Shown piece by piece: positions 1-8,318 of a DNA stretch of 64,000 bases (position 1 is the first letter of the stretch; every line of letters starts with the position of its first letter). The stretch comes from Cognatishimia coralii. GTDB taxonomy: Bacteria > Pseudomonadota > Alphaproteobacteria > Rhodobacterales > Rhodobacteraceae. The stretch is from contig NZ_JBBGAZ010000007.1 in the NCBI RefSeq assembly GCF_037478305.1, forward strand, positions 124,001 through 188,000, in the 5' to 3' direction. The translations under genes were made by a program, and so were the position numbers. The notes beneath the pieces were generated by a model. It saw only the letters and a list, made by a program, of their open reading frames with translations, ran no database searches and was not told the DNA's origin.

Positions 1-134
1 GCGGGGACTATGATCTCTTGATGAAGCTCTACATTCCCGAAGGCGAGGACGTCGGGCGCTATATCAACGATAATCTTCTGAACATCGACGGCATTGAGCG
101 CACCCACACGACCCAGACCTTCAAAGCCTTCTGA
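1..134 (+). CDS. Lrp/AsnC-family regulator, C-terminal fragment
   Basis: Only the last 43 or so codons are in the window; the reading frame begins at base 3 and ends with TGA at 132-134. The visible tail includes GDYDLLMKLYIP, then a short helix and THTTQTFKAF. This matches the end of the RAM (Lrp ligand-binding) domain: a GDYD strand-turn followed by a helix and a closing strand with a V/T-rich end. Lrp/AsnC proteins are DNA-binding regulators that respond to amino acids or related effectors. The HTH half lies upstream and cannot be checked. The FAD-dependent amine/amino-acid oxidase gene 62 nt downstream could be its target, since such pairs are common, but that is inference. Confidence 0.72.
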   Translation, partial: GDYDLLMKLYIPEGEDVGRYINDNLLNIDGIERTHTTQTFKAF

Positions 135-196
135 GCGCTTGCCAAAGCGATGCCGCGCACGGATAGTCGCGGCAAGAGCATTGGGGAAATTGCTGC

Positions 197-1465
197 ATGG
201 TTTTGGAAAACCTCTGGGAAAAAACCGCCGTTGCGCCGCCAGCGACCAAGATCCTGGCGAGCGCACAATCCGCCTATGATCTTGTGGTCATTGGCGCTGG
301 ATTTTCCGGCTGTTCAGCGGCTCTGACCGCGCGGGATCTGGGGGCGTCTGTCGCGGTTTTTGAAGCCAAAACAATCGGCTACGGAGGGTCCGGGCGCAAT
401 GTCGGTCTGGTGAACGCAGGCCTTTGGACGCCGCCCGACGAAATCGAGGCCGCGATTGGCAAGCGCGAGGGCTCGCATCTTTACAATAGCCTCAGTGCGG
501 CGCCGGACCATGTGTTTTCCCTGATCGACCGGCTGAATATCGAGTGCAATGCGCGCCGCAATGGCACATTGCATTGCGCCCATGCGGACACGGGGCTGGC
601 GGATCTAAAATTGCGCGCGAACCAACTGCGCGCGCGCGGCGCTCCGGTTGAGCTGTTGGACGCCAACGCCACGCGCCATCGCGTTGGCTCTGACCGGTTC
701 AAAGGCGCGCTTTTTGATCCGCGGGCAGGGACCATTCAACCTTTGTCCTATGTGCGTGGTCTGGCCAAAGAGGCCCTGATAGCAGGCGCGGATTTGTTTG
801 AAAACGCGCCGGTGCATCATGTGAAAAAGACCTCATCGGGTTGGATGGTGTCTGTTGGCGAGCAGGTGATTTTCGCCAAAGCTTTGTTGCTGGCGACGAA
901 TGCCTATCTGAACGGCCTGAGTGGCTTGCCCGCGCCACAATTCACCAAAGTCGGCTATTTTCAGGCGGCCACGCGTCCGCTGGAGCCCACGTGGCGGCGT
1001 AGCATCCTGCCCGGCAAAGAAGGTTGTTGGGACACGGCCATGGTCATGTCGTCGTTCCGTATGGACGGCGAGGGGCGTCTGGTGATTGGCGGGGTGGGAT
1101 CCCTCGACAGCATCGGGCGGGGCGCGCATCTTGCCTGGGCGCAGCGCAAACTAGCGTATCTTTTCCCTCAACTGGCAAAAGAAACCCTGCAAGAGGCGTG
1201 GAGTGGCGCAATCTGTATGACCAGTGACCACATTCCAAAGATCCTGGAGATTGGCACCAAAGGCTATGCGCTCTTTGGCTATTCTGGTCGCGGGATCGGG
1301 CCGGGAACGGTCTTTGGCGCGACGGCCGCCCACGCGCTTTTGACCGGAGACCGCCAAGACCTGCCAGTGGTGCCCACCAAAGCGCATAATGAAAAGCTGA
1401 CGGGCCTTAAGGAAGTCTACTACGAGGCCGGAGCGACTCTGACCCATATGGTCTCTGCCCGTTAG
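197..1465 (+). CDS. FAD-dependent oxidoreductase (DAO family)
   Basis: A 422-residue flavoprotein of the D-amino-acid-oxidase (DAO) fold. A dinucleotide-binding motif IGAGFSG lies near residues 32-38. It is followed by an acidic strand end (VAVFEAK) and a GGSGRNVGLVNAG segment that resembles gamma-glutamylputrescine and other amine oxidases. The C-terminal GYSGRGIGPGTVFG motif is the usual second FAD-contacting loop. Expected reaction: oxidation of a secondary amine or amino acid with release of H2O2 or electron transfer; the substrate cannot be read from the sequence. The ATG at 197 has a GGGGA Shine-Dalgarno 9 nt upstream. It lies just after an Lrp-type regulator, which may control it. Confidence 0.8.
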   Translation: MVLENLWEKTAVAPPATKILASAQSAYDLVVIGAGFSGCSAALTARDLGASVAVFEAKTIGYGGSGRNVGLVNAGLWTPPDEIEAAIGKREGSHLYNSLSAAPDHVFSLIDRLNIECNARRNGTLHCAHADTGLADLKLRANQLRARGAPVELLDANATRHRVGSDRFKGALFDPRAGTIQPLSYVRGLAKEALIAGADLFENAPVHHVKKTSSGWMVSVGEQVIFAKALLLATNAYLNGLSGLPAPQFTKVGYFQAATRPLEPTWRRSILPGKEGCWDTAMVMSSFRMDGEGRLVIGGVGSLDSIGRGAHLAWAQRKLAYLFPQLAKETLQEAWSGAICMTSDHIPKILEIGTKGYALFGYSGRGIGPGTVFGATAAHALLTGDRQDLPVVPTKAHNEKLTGLKEVYYEAGATLTHMVSAR

Positions 1466-1548
1466 GACGTGGCGTTCCGACTAGGATTATTTGCAATTGC
1501 CTCGGCATTTGCCCCATGATCCTGTCAGCCACTCTGGGAGGATCAGAC

Positions 1549-2364
1549 ATGCATGATGGATCGACACCGCCGATGGACCCGGTCACGCTTGAGGTGTCCG
1601 ACGGCATTGCCACGCTGACCATGGAGCGGCCACGCTCGATCAACGCGCTGTCCGAAGAGATGTTGGCAGCGCTACAAGCGCAGCTTGATGACATCGCTAC
1701 GCGTCGCGACATCAAAGTGGTGATCCTGCGCGGGGCGGGGGATCATTTTTGTGCGGGGCATAACCTCAAGGAAATGACCGCGCGGCGGGGCGATGAGGAT
1801 GGGGGGTATCAGTATTACAACGACCTCTTTGCCACCTGCGCCAAGATGATGATGTCGGTCGTGAACCTGCCGCAACCTGTGATCGCTGAGGTCACGGGCA
1901 TTGCGACGGCTGCGGGCTGTCAGATGGTGGCGAGTTGTGATCTGGCGGTGGCGTCTGAAGAGGCGCGTTTTGCGACCTCTGGCATCAATATCGGGCTGTT
2001 CTGTTCCACGCCCATGGTGGCGCTCAGCCGGAATGTGCCGCGCAAAGCGGCGATGGAAATGCTGTTGCTGGGTGAATTTATCCATGCAGACAAGGCTTTA
2101 GAGATGGGCCTTATCAATCGCGTGGTGCCCTTGGAGCAGGTCGCGGAGACGACCCGCGAGATGGCTGCAAAGATCGTTAGCAAGTCTCCGGTCGCTGTGA
2201 AAATCGGCAAACGTGCCTTCTATGAGCAGGCCGAGATGAGTTTGGCCAAAGCCTATGAGTATGCCGGTCGCACTATGGCTGACAATATGATGGCGCGGGA
2301 CGCAGAACGTGGCATCGGGGCCTTTGTGACCAAAGCCCCAATGCCGGAATGGGAAGGCGAATAG
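1549..2364 (+). CDS. Enoyl-CoA hydratase/isomerase family protein (ECHDC3-like)
   Basis: A crotonase-fold protein of 271 residues from the ATG at 1549. That start has GGGAGG in front of it; an in-frame ATG at 1516 has no ribosome-binding site. The first oxyanion-hole segment reads HFCAGHNLKEM and the second reads TAAGCQMVASCDLAVA. Classical enoyl-CoA hydratases carry a catalytic Glu in the GGGCELA segment, and here that position is Gln, as in the ECHDC3 subfamily. The protein may therefore not be a hydratase at all; isomerase or hydrolase chemistry on an acyl-CoA is possible. It is monocistronic on the plus strand and converges on the FAH gene 3 nt away. Confidence 0.82.
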   Translation: MHDGSTPPMDPVTLEVSDGIATLTMERPRSINALSEEMLAALQAQLDDIATRRDIKVVILRGAGDHFCAGHNLKEMTARRGDEDGGYQYYNDLFATCAKMMMSVVNLPQPVIAEVTGIATAAGCQMVASCDLAVASEEARFATSGINIGLFCSTPMVALSRNVPRKAAMEMLLLGEFIHADKALEMGLINRVVPLEQVAETTREMAAKIVSKSPVAVKIGKRAFYEQAEMSLAKAYEYAGRTMADNMMARDAERGIGAFVTKAPMPEWEGE

Positions 2365-2367
2365 GCG

Positions 2368-3219
2368 TTAGTCCCAAGCCACCACGGTCTGGCGCTGTTG
2401 GCCCAGCCCTGTAATGCCAAGTTCCACGACATCGCCCGGTTTCAGGTACTGCGGCGGCTTAAAGCCCATACCGACGCCCGGAGGCGTCCCCGTCAGGATG
2501 AGGTCGCCCGGCTCAAGCTGCACAAACTGCGACACATGGTGGATGATCGTGCGCACGTCAAAGATCATCTTCGACGTATTGCCCGTCTGTTTGCGGGTGC
2601 CGTTCACATCCAGCCACATATCGAGGTCCTGCACATCGGCGATCTCGTCCGGCGTCACAAGCATCGGGCCGGTCGGGCAGAAGTTTGGAAAGCTTTTACC
2701 TTTCACCCATTGCCCGCCGCGTTCGATCTGCCAAGAGCGTTCAGAGACATCATTGGCTAGCGTATAGCCCGCAACATAGTCCAGCGCGTCCTCCATCGAC
2801 ACACAAAGCGCGGTCTTGCCAATCACCAAGGCCAGTTCGACCTCCCAATCCAGCTTGGTCATATGGGGCGGGTAGGGGATGTCGGCATTGGCCTCGCAAA
2901 AGGTGGCCGAGGATTTGCTAAAAAGGATCGGTTCCTCAGGGATCGGCAGGCCCGCTTCTTCGGCGTGGTCGGAATAGTTCAGGCCGATGCACCAGATATT
3001 GCGGGGTTGTGCGACCGGCGTTGCAATGCTGAGGCCCGCGGTGTCCAGCTGTTCCAGATCGTTGATGTCAAGCGAGGCCAACCGATCCATCAACCCCTCT
3101 GCAAAGGCAGCAGGCGAGATGTCGTCACAGATGGTCTCCAGCCCGTGCCACGTGTCTCCGTCCATAGATGCCGCCGGAATGATCGATCCCTCAGCGTTCT
3201 GAAAGCGTTGTAGTTTCAT
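2368..3219 (-). CDS. Fumarylacetoacetate hydrolase family protein
   Basis: A 283-residue FAH-superfamily enzyme. The metal-binding core reads DWEVELALVIGK, followed by the GYTLANDVSER substrate loop, the KSFPNFCPTGP segment and the closing GDLILTGTPPGVG motif. Members cleave C-C bonds or dehydrate 2-oxo acids with a divalent metal. In sugar clusters they often act on 2,4-diketo- or 2-keto-3-deoxy acids. The start at 3219 (MKLQRF) is preceded by an AGGACGAG-type ribosome-binding site; the longer frame from 3294 would overlap the upstream gene without one. It ends a minus-strand operon with the second FAH gene and the SMP-30 lactonase. Confidence 0.82.
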   Translation of the reverse strand: MKLQRFQNAEGSIIPAASMDGDTWHGLETICDDISPAAFAEGLMDRLASLDINDLEQLDTAGLSIATPVAQPRNIWCIGLNYSDHAEEAGLPIPEEPILFSKSSATFCEANADIPYPPHMTKLDWEVELALVIGKTALCVSMEDALDYVAGYTLANDVSERSWQIERGGQWVKGKSFPNFCPTGPMLVTPDEIADVQDLDMWLDVNGTRKQTGNTSKMIFDVRTIIHHVSQFVQLEPGDLILTGTPPGVGMGFKPPQYLKPGDVVELGITGLGQQRQTVVAWD

Positions 3220-3236
3220 CGTCTTACTCGTCCTCG

Positions 3237-4385
3237 TTAAAGTAAATTGCGCGCAGCGAGATTGCGCATCAGATGGCTGGCCCCAAAGGTCCATTCATCA
3301 CATGTGGTTGATAGCTGAACGCGATTGCGCAGCGTGCCCAGACCCGGGGCTTTGATCTCGACCTGATCACCAAGCTTGTGGGTAAAGCCTTCGCCCGGCA
3401 CGTCCCGGTCCTGCGTGGGCGCGAAAAGCGTGCCAAGATAAAGCATCAGACCATCGGGGTATTGGTGATGCCGTCCTAAGGTTTGAGCGACAAGGTCTTC
3501 GGGGTCTCGGCTGATTTCTTTCATCGACGAATGGCCGGTCATCTCAAAACCGTCTTCGCAGCGCACGGTCAGTGTCAGTTCAGCCGCGCGGACGTCGTCG
3601 AGCGTAAAGCTCTCGTCAAACACGCGGATCATCGGGCCGATGGCGGCTGAGGCGTTGTTGTCCTTTGCCTTTGACAGCAAAAGCGCCGAGCGGCCTTCAA
3701 CGTCGCGCAAGTTGACGTCATTGCCCAATGTTGCGCCTACGATTTGACCCGTTGAGGAAATGGCCAGAACCACCTCGGGTTCAGGGTTGTTCCAAGTCGA
3801 CACCGGATGCAGCCCGACATCGGCTCCAAAGCCGACGGCAGATAGGACCTGCGCCTTGGAAAACACTTCGGCGTCAGGGCCGATGCCGACCTCTAGGTAT
3901 TGCGACCACAGACCTTCTTCGATCAATGCAGCCTTCACCTTTTGCGCTTCAGCAGAGCCTGCTTTGATGTTGCGCAGACTGTCTCCGATGGCGCCACCGA
4001 TGCGCGCGCGGATGTCTTCGGCGCGTTGAGGATCCCCTTTCGCGCGCTCCTCGATGACGCGCTCCACCATCGACCCCGCGAAGGTGACGCCACAAGCCTT
4101 TACGGCCTGAAGATCGCAGGGGGCAAGGAAATGGACCTGCGCGCGATCCCCAACCGGAGCCGCTGCGATCTGCTCAAGCGATCCCATCGATCTGCCTTCT
4201 GCGGTTTGCACATAGCGCGCGGGGTCGTCCATCTCGCAGATATCCCGCACCAAAGGCGTGGATTTGGACGTGATATCAATGACCTCTCCGTCGCGCAGGG
4301 TGACAATGCAGGGCCCACCCGCCTCAGGCGACCACACGCGGCCGAGCCACGTTCCGGCATGTTCAGCCTCTGTTAAAAACGTCAT
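3237..4385 (-). CDS. FAH-family 2-keto-3-deoxy-sugar-acid dehydratase (XylX-like)
   Basis: A 382-residue protein of the larger FAH subfamily (COG3970 type). It has an N-terminal beta domain followed by an FAH core containing NPEPEVVLAIS, GNDVNLRDVEGRSALLL and a GMIDP-like C-terminal strand. Caulobacter XylX, the 2-keto-3-deoxy-D-xylonate dehydratase of the Weimberg pathway, belongs to this group. That fits the SMP-30 lactonase directly upstream and the semialdehyde dehydrogenase at 13768. The start at 4385 overlaps the lactonase stop by 4 nt (ATGA), so the two are translationally coupled. The exact pentonate substrate is inferred, not shown. Confidence 0.78.
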   Translation of the reverse strand: MTFLTEAEHAGTWLGRVWSPEAGGPCIVTLRDGEVIDITSKSTPLVRDICEMDDPARYVQTAEGRSMGSLEQIAAAPVGDRAQVHFLAPCDLQAVKACGVTFAGSMVERVIEERAKGDPQRAEDIRARIGGAIGDSLRNIKAGSAEAQKVKAALIEEGLWSQYLEVGIGPDAEVFSKAQVLSAVGFGADVGLHPVSTWNNPEPEVVLAISSTGQIVGATLGNDVNLRDVEGRSALLLSKAKDNNASAAIGPMIRVFDESFTLDDVRAAELTLTVRCEDGFEMTGHSSMKEISRDPEDLVAQTLGRHHQYPDGLMLYLGTLFAPTQDRDVPGEGFTHKLGDQVEIKAPGLGTLRNRVQLSTTCDEWTFGASHLMRNLAARNLL

Positions 4386-5284
4386 ATACTGGTCCTTTCT
4401 TGCGGGATGAACTGGCCATGCGGCAGGCCTTTGACTGGGATATCGAGCGCAAAGAGCCCGCCCGCCTCTGGTGCCTGTTTGAGCGCCTGTGCGTCCATTC
4501 CCACCCGCGCTGTGGTGATAAACAGACGATCCAGATTTGCGCCGCCAATGCAACAACAAGTGACATTGGGCAAGGGGAGGGGGATGACTTTGTCCAGTTG
4601 GCCTTCAGGTGTAAAACGCAGCACTGCACCTCCGCCAAACCGTGCGTTCCAAACATAGCCCTCGGCATCTACCGTCGAGCCGTCCGGCACCCCATAGTCC
4701 TTGATATCCGCAAAAAGACGCCCTTCACCAAGCGCGCCTTGCCCGTCGTAGTCATAGGCATAGATGGCGGAGCCTGCGCTGTCCGCGAAATACATCCGCG
4801 TGCCATCTGGTGAAAAACAAATCGAATTCGCGCAGCCGATGTTTTCAAGAAGGGCTTCGCACCCATTGCCATTCCAGCGCCAAACCGGTGTTGTTGGGGA
4901 CATGGCGTCTTCGTTTATGCCGCCTATGACGAAATTCCCCGTACGGTCCAGGTTGCCGTCATTCATGCGGGTGTTGGGAGCACCTGGTTGATAGCCGCGC
5001 AATTTTTCACGCGCGCCGGATTGCGAATCAAAATGGTAAAGCCCGTCAGAAAATCCGGCGAGCAGGGTTTGGTCTGGCAGAAACGCGAAAGCACAGAGTT
5101 TACCGGGCAGGGGGATCGACCGAGGATCGCCACCATTGGCGTCGCAGGACCAAAGCGTCTCTCCGAAAATATCGGTCCAATAAAGACGTTGATCAGTGCA
5201 ATTCCATTGGATGCCTTCGCCAAGCTGGTTCCTGCAATCCAGCAGCAGAGTTGCAGCAAGTGCCTGTGGTTCATGCCCGGTCAT
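4382..5284 (-). CDS. SMP-30/gluconolactonase family lactonase
   Basis: A 300-residue six-bladed beta-propeller lactonase. The visible metal-site landmarks are the N-terminal GEGIQWN (Glu ligand), an Asn-containing ANSICFSPDG blade and the DGSTVDAEGYVWNARFGG segment with its Asp ligand. The family hydrolyses sugar-acid lactones; XylC of Caulobacter is the xylonolactonase member. It is the first gene of the minus-strand operon and diverges from the sugar ABC transporter across a 759-nt gap. It probably opens the lactone formed by the sugar dehydrogenase at 11724. Substrate specificity is inferred from context. Confidence 0.85.
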   Translation of the reverse strand: MTGHEPQALAATLLLDCRNQLGEGIQWNCTDQRLYWTDIFGETLWSCDANGGDPRSIPLPGKLCAFAFLPDQTLLAGFSDGLYHFDSQSGAREKLRGYQPGAPNTRMNDGNLDRTGNFVIGGINEDAMSPTTPVWRWNGNGCEALLENIGCANSICFSPDGTRMYFADSAGSAIYAYDYDGQGALGEGRLFADIKDYGVPDGSTVDAEGYVWNARFGGGAVLRFTPEGQLDKVIPLPLPNVTCCCIGGANLDRLFITTARVGMDAQALKQAPEAGGLFALDIPVKGLPHGQFIPQERTSI

Positions 5285-5523
5285 TTTGCGGTCAGCCCAT
5301 AGTTGAAATGACCTGAGTCGCTAATCAGGTGTGATCTATAGATTCGGGGCTGCGCGTATGAGGCTACACCCAAAAATCCCGCTGTTTTTCGAACAAAATC
5401 GAGGAAAGTTGGGCGTTTTCCTGAAAATTCTAGCCCCATGGAAGTAAACATTTTTTTACACATTGGCGGTTCAATCCCTCATCGCAAGCACATGATGCAA
5501 ACTGCGATCATGAATTATTTTTC

Positions 5524-5551
5524 TTGACGAAATTAATGCAATATCTATTCT
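5524..5551 (+). promoter_or_regulatory. Candidate sigma-70 promoter for the sugar-transport operon
   Basis: TTGACG at 5524-5529 and TATTCT at 5546-5551 are separated by 16 nt, in the AT-rich part of the gap between the divergent lactonase and transporter genes. The nonamer ATCACACCT (5554-5562), just after the -10 box, has an exact inverted copy AGGTGTGAT at 5327-5335. That copy lies 43 nt upstream of the lactonase start. It could be a paired operator, but a 9-mer pair is expected about once by chance in a gap this size. Confidence 0.4.
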
Positions 5552-5637
5552 AAATCACACCTAAAGCGCAATGAAAATGTGCTTTGGTCGGCCAGGCCTT
5601 ACCCCGAGGACGCGCCGACGAGTGGAGGGGGAAGAGT

Positions 5638-5901
5638 ATGAGTATTTTGATGTCGCTGCCTGATTTTACCCGTGACGCCTTGGTCAACTCGGCAAGTGAG
5701 CTAACCCGCTTGCCGGCGCGGACCCCATCCCGATACCGCGCTCTTGGTCCTTTGAAGGCGATGTCCCCAGCGGGCGCACTTCGGACAGTTCAAATACGCT
5801 ATTTGCACGCAATCTCCCATACCATGCAGCTCCTTTCGCAAATAGTGCCCCGCAACAGGAGAGGCGCTGCTTGTCACAGCGCTTCTCCTAAGTGGGTTTG
5901 A
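5638..5901 (+). CDS. Possible small leader protein, unknown function
   Basis: An 87-codon frame lies in the 759-nt gap 5285-6043, which otherwise holds no gene. In its favour are a candidate promoter 90 nt upstream and a strong GGAGGGGG ribosome-binding site before ATG 5638. Against it, the translation is Ser/Arg/Ala-rich with no recognisable domain, membrane segment or motif, and its 3' end overlaps a large hairpin. It may be a real short protein, a leader peptide for the transporter operon, or chance. Confidence 0.28.
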   Translation: MSILMSLPDFTRDALVNSASELTRLPARTPSRYRALGPLKAMSPAGALRTVQIRYLHAISHTMQLLSQIVPRNRRGAACHSASPKWV

Positions 5902-5924
5902 AGGGGCGCTTCCCCAAAAGCGCC
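5857..5924 (+). terminator. Two tandem hairpins upstream of the solute-binding protein gene
   Basis: The first hairpin (5857-5889) has a 13-bp stem, AGGAGAGGCGCTG against CAGCGCTTCTCCT with one G-U pair, and a 7-nt loop. The second (5905-5924) pairs GGCGCTT with AAGCGCC around a 6-nt loop. Neither is followed by a clean T-run. They could act as an attenuator, as a 5' mRNA stabiliser for the solute-binding protein transcript, or as the end of the short leader frame. Confidence 0.35.
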
Positions 5925-6043
5925 GGTGTCTGCCTAGGACTTGTTCGGAGGAAACAGTTTTAGACGAATTCAGGCACCCAATGATGAATATCAAATGAAA
6001 GTCCGGGCACCCCGGTCTAGAGTTAAAAAAAGTGGAGGAAATT

Positions 6044-7297
6044 ATGAAACACGTCTCACTCACGCTCGCGGCTTCGCTGGCATTCACTGCCGGAACCGCT
6101 TTTGCGGATGTGACCGTTGACGTTTTGTCGATCAACCGGGATTCAACACCTTGGCTGGGGCTCTACACCGATGCTGTTGCCTCGTTTGAAGCCGCAAACC
6201 CAGGCGTCAAAGTGAACCTGCAGTTCATGGAAGATGAGGCGTTTAAGCAGAAACTGCCTACTTTGCTGCAGTCTGATGCGGCGCCTGACATGTTCTTTAG
6301 CTGGTCCGGCGGCGTGTTTTATGAACAAGCCGAGCAGGGTTTCCTGCGTGCTTTGGATGACGCCACTGTTGCTGAATGGAAGCAAGATCTTTCCGCGGGT
6401 GGCATGGCGGCCCTGTCTCACAACGGCAAATACTACGGCGCGCCAGAGGCCTCTCAGAACGTTGCGATCTGGTACAACAAAGATCACGCGGCGGCACTGG
6501 GCATCGACCCGACGTCTATCAAAACCTATGACGACCTTCTGGGGGCAGTGGAAACCGCGAAAGCAGGCGGTGTGACCCCATTTGTAGTCGGCGGTCAGGA
6601 CAAATGGCCTCTGCATTTCTTCTATTCCCTGATCGCGATGCGCATCATGGGCCAAGAAGGTATGGCGGCTTCGGCCGCGGGTGAGAATGGCGGCTTTAAC
6701 AATGAAGATTGGTTGCGTGCCGGTCAGGAATACATGCGTTTGATCGAGCTCGAGCCGTTTCAGCCGGGCTTTATGGGGGTGAAATACGATGGGGCAACCG
6801 GCCTTTGGGGTGACGGAGCGGCTCTGTTCCACCTGATGGGCGACTGGGATCTTGGCGCGTCACGCGGCGCTGCCAGCAATGGCGGCCTGTCTGATGACCA
6901 ACTCGGCGTGATCCCATTCCCAATGATTGAAGGCGGCAAAGGCGCAATCACCGACACGCTAGGTGGGGCCTCGGGCTTTGTTCTGACCAAGGACGCACCG
7001 GATGAAGCGATTGATTTCCTGAAGTATTTCATGGGTGTCGACGTTCAGAAAGCTGCCGCGAGCGGTGGGGTCTATATCCCAACAGTACCCTCTGCAGGTG
7101 GGTTGGTAGAGGACGTGATCCTCAAGCAATTTGCTGCCATCGGGGGTGCGTCAACCTATCACCAGCTGTTCCTGGATCAGTTCTTCGGTTCCGAGCTGGG
7201 TGGCGCGATCAACGACGTCTCTGCCCAGATGGCCACCGGCGACATCACGCCCGAAGCCGCTGCCGAACTGCTCGAAGAAACCCGCGCGTTTCAGTGA
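6044..7297 (+). CDS. Sugar ABC transporter substrate-binding protein (CUT1)
   Basis: A 417-residue periplasmic extracellular solute-binding protein of family 1. The signal peptide is clear: a Lys, a hydrophobic core and AFA before Asp at about residue 22. The mature part has the type-1 pattern: VDVLSINRD strand, FMEDEAFKQKLPTLL, YNKDHAAALGID hinge and a C-terminal DITPEAAAELLEE helix. It delivers a sugar or oligosaccharide to the two permeases that follow. The ATG at 6044 has GGAGG 5 nt upstream and is preferred over a GTG at 6032, which lies before that site. It heads the operon with permeases, GH43 enzyme, ATPase and catabolic genes. Confidence 0.9.
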   Translation: MKHVSLTLAASLAFTAGTAFADVTVDVLSINRDSTPWLGLYTDAVASFEAANPGVKVNLQFMEDEAFKQKLPTLLQSDAAPDMFFSWSGGVFYEQAEQGFLRALDDATVAEWKQDLSAGGMAALSHNGKYYGAPEASQNVAIWYNKDHAAALGIDPTSIKTYDDLLGAVETAKAGGVTPFVVGGQDKWPLHFFYSLIAMRIMGQEGMAASAAGENGGFNNEDWLRAGQEYMRLIELEPFQPGFMGVKYDGATGLWGDGAALFHLMGDWDLGASRGAASNGGLSDDQLGVIPFPMIEGGKGAITDTLGGASGFVLTKDAPDEAIDFLKYFMGVDVQKAAASGGVYIPTVPSAGGLVEDVILKQFAAIGGASTYHQLFLDQFFGSELGGAINDVSAQMATGDITPEAAAELLEETRAFQ

Positions 7298-7351
7298 CCT
7301 AAAGTGAAATTGCTCTCCCCGCCAAAGGGGAGGCGACCTAAGGCAAGACAG

Positions 7352-8317
7352 ATGGTCACCACGACAGACTACGCAACCCAAGCAACGCTTAAGCCAAATG
7401 TGTTCCGCCGTATGTGGACAGACGGCCAGCTTAAGATGTTGCTGATCTTCCTGCCACCAGCACTGCTAGTGTTCACGGTCTTCGTGATCCTGCCCATGCT
7501 CCAGGCCGGTTTCTTTGCGCCCTACAAATGGTCTGGCTATGGACCTGCTCCCTGGGTTCTGAACGAAGACACCGGCCGCGAATTTGGCCGCTGGGTCGGA
7601 AGCCAAAATTTCGAACGCATGTGGGGGCATTCCGCTTTCCAACAGGCCTTTGAAAACACGCTTCTGGTGATCGCTGTCTCGCTGCTTATTCAATTGCCGA
7701 TCGCTTTGTTTCTGGCGCTGTTGATCTATCAAAACAGCCGCATCAACACGATCTTTCGACTGGTGTTTTTCCTGCCCTACATCATGGCAGAAGTCGCGAC
7801 GGGTCTGATCTTTAGTTTTGTTCTGGATGGCAACTATGGCCTGTCCAAATGGTTCTCGGACCTAATGGGATATGAAACGGCCTTCTTCCCGCTGGCCGAG
7901 AAACCCTGGGCGTTTTATTCCATCCTCGCGGTCATCGTCTGGAAATACTTCGGCTTTCACATGATGATCTATATCGCAGGTCTTCAGTCGATCTCGAAAG
8001 AGCTGATCGAGGCCGCGCGGATTGACGGAGCCTCTGCCATCCAGCGCGCCTTTTTCATCCAGATCCCGCTTCTGTGGCCCGCCATTACGATCTCGATCTT
8101 CTACTCGGTGTTGGGTGGATTGCAGGTCTTTGATCTTGTGATGCCGATGACCGCCGGAGGCCCGTCGAACTCGTCCCATACGTTGGTGAGCTATCTCTAT
8201 AACTTCGGCTTTGTGCGCCTGAATGTGGGCTTTGGCTCGGCGGTTGGCGTGTTCCTATTCGCAGTCGGCGTGGTCTTTGCGCTGGTCTATCGCAACACCG
8301 TCCAGAGGGGGCAGTAA
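7352..8317 (+). CDS. Sugar ABC transporter permease (MalF/UgpA type)
   Basis: A CUT1-family inner-membrane permease of 321 residues from ATG 7352. A GTG at 7304 would add 16 basic residues but has no ribosome-binding site. It has about six membrane spans. The first is near LLIFLPPALLVFTVFVI, and the EAA loop ISKELIEAARIDGASAIQRA docks on the ATPase. A long periplasmic loop after span 1 (the ARFG-like SGYGPAPWVLNED region) is usual for the MalF-side subunit. It pairs with the permease starting 2 nt after its stop codon. Confidence 0.88.
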   Translation: MVTTTDYATQATLKPNVFRRMWTDGQLKMLLIFLPPALLVFTVFVILPMLQAGFFAPYKWSGYGPAPWVLNEDTGREFGRWVGSQNFERMWGHSAFQQAFENTLLVIAVSLLIQLPIALFLALLIYQNSRINTIFRLVFFLPYIMAEVATGLIFSFVLDGNYGLSKWFSDLMGYETAFFPLAEKPWAFYSILAVIVWKYFGFHMMIYIAGLQSISKELIEAARIDGASAIQRAFFIQIPLLWPAITISIFYSVLGGLQVFDLVMPMTAGGPSNSSHTLVSYLYNFGFVRLNVGFGSAVGVFLFAVGVVFALVYRNTVQRGQ

Positions 8318-8318
8318 G

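Noticed and set aside
5327..5562. Inverted 9-mers AGGTGTGAT and ATCACACCT bracketing the divergent sugar promoters, as a GntR operator pair.
   Set aside because: About one such 9-mer pair is expected by chance in a gap of this size, and no copy was seen upstream of the GntR gene itself; kept only as a remark.
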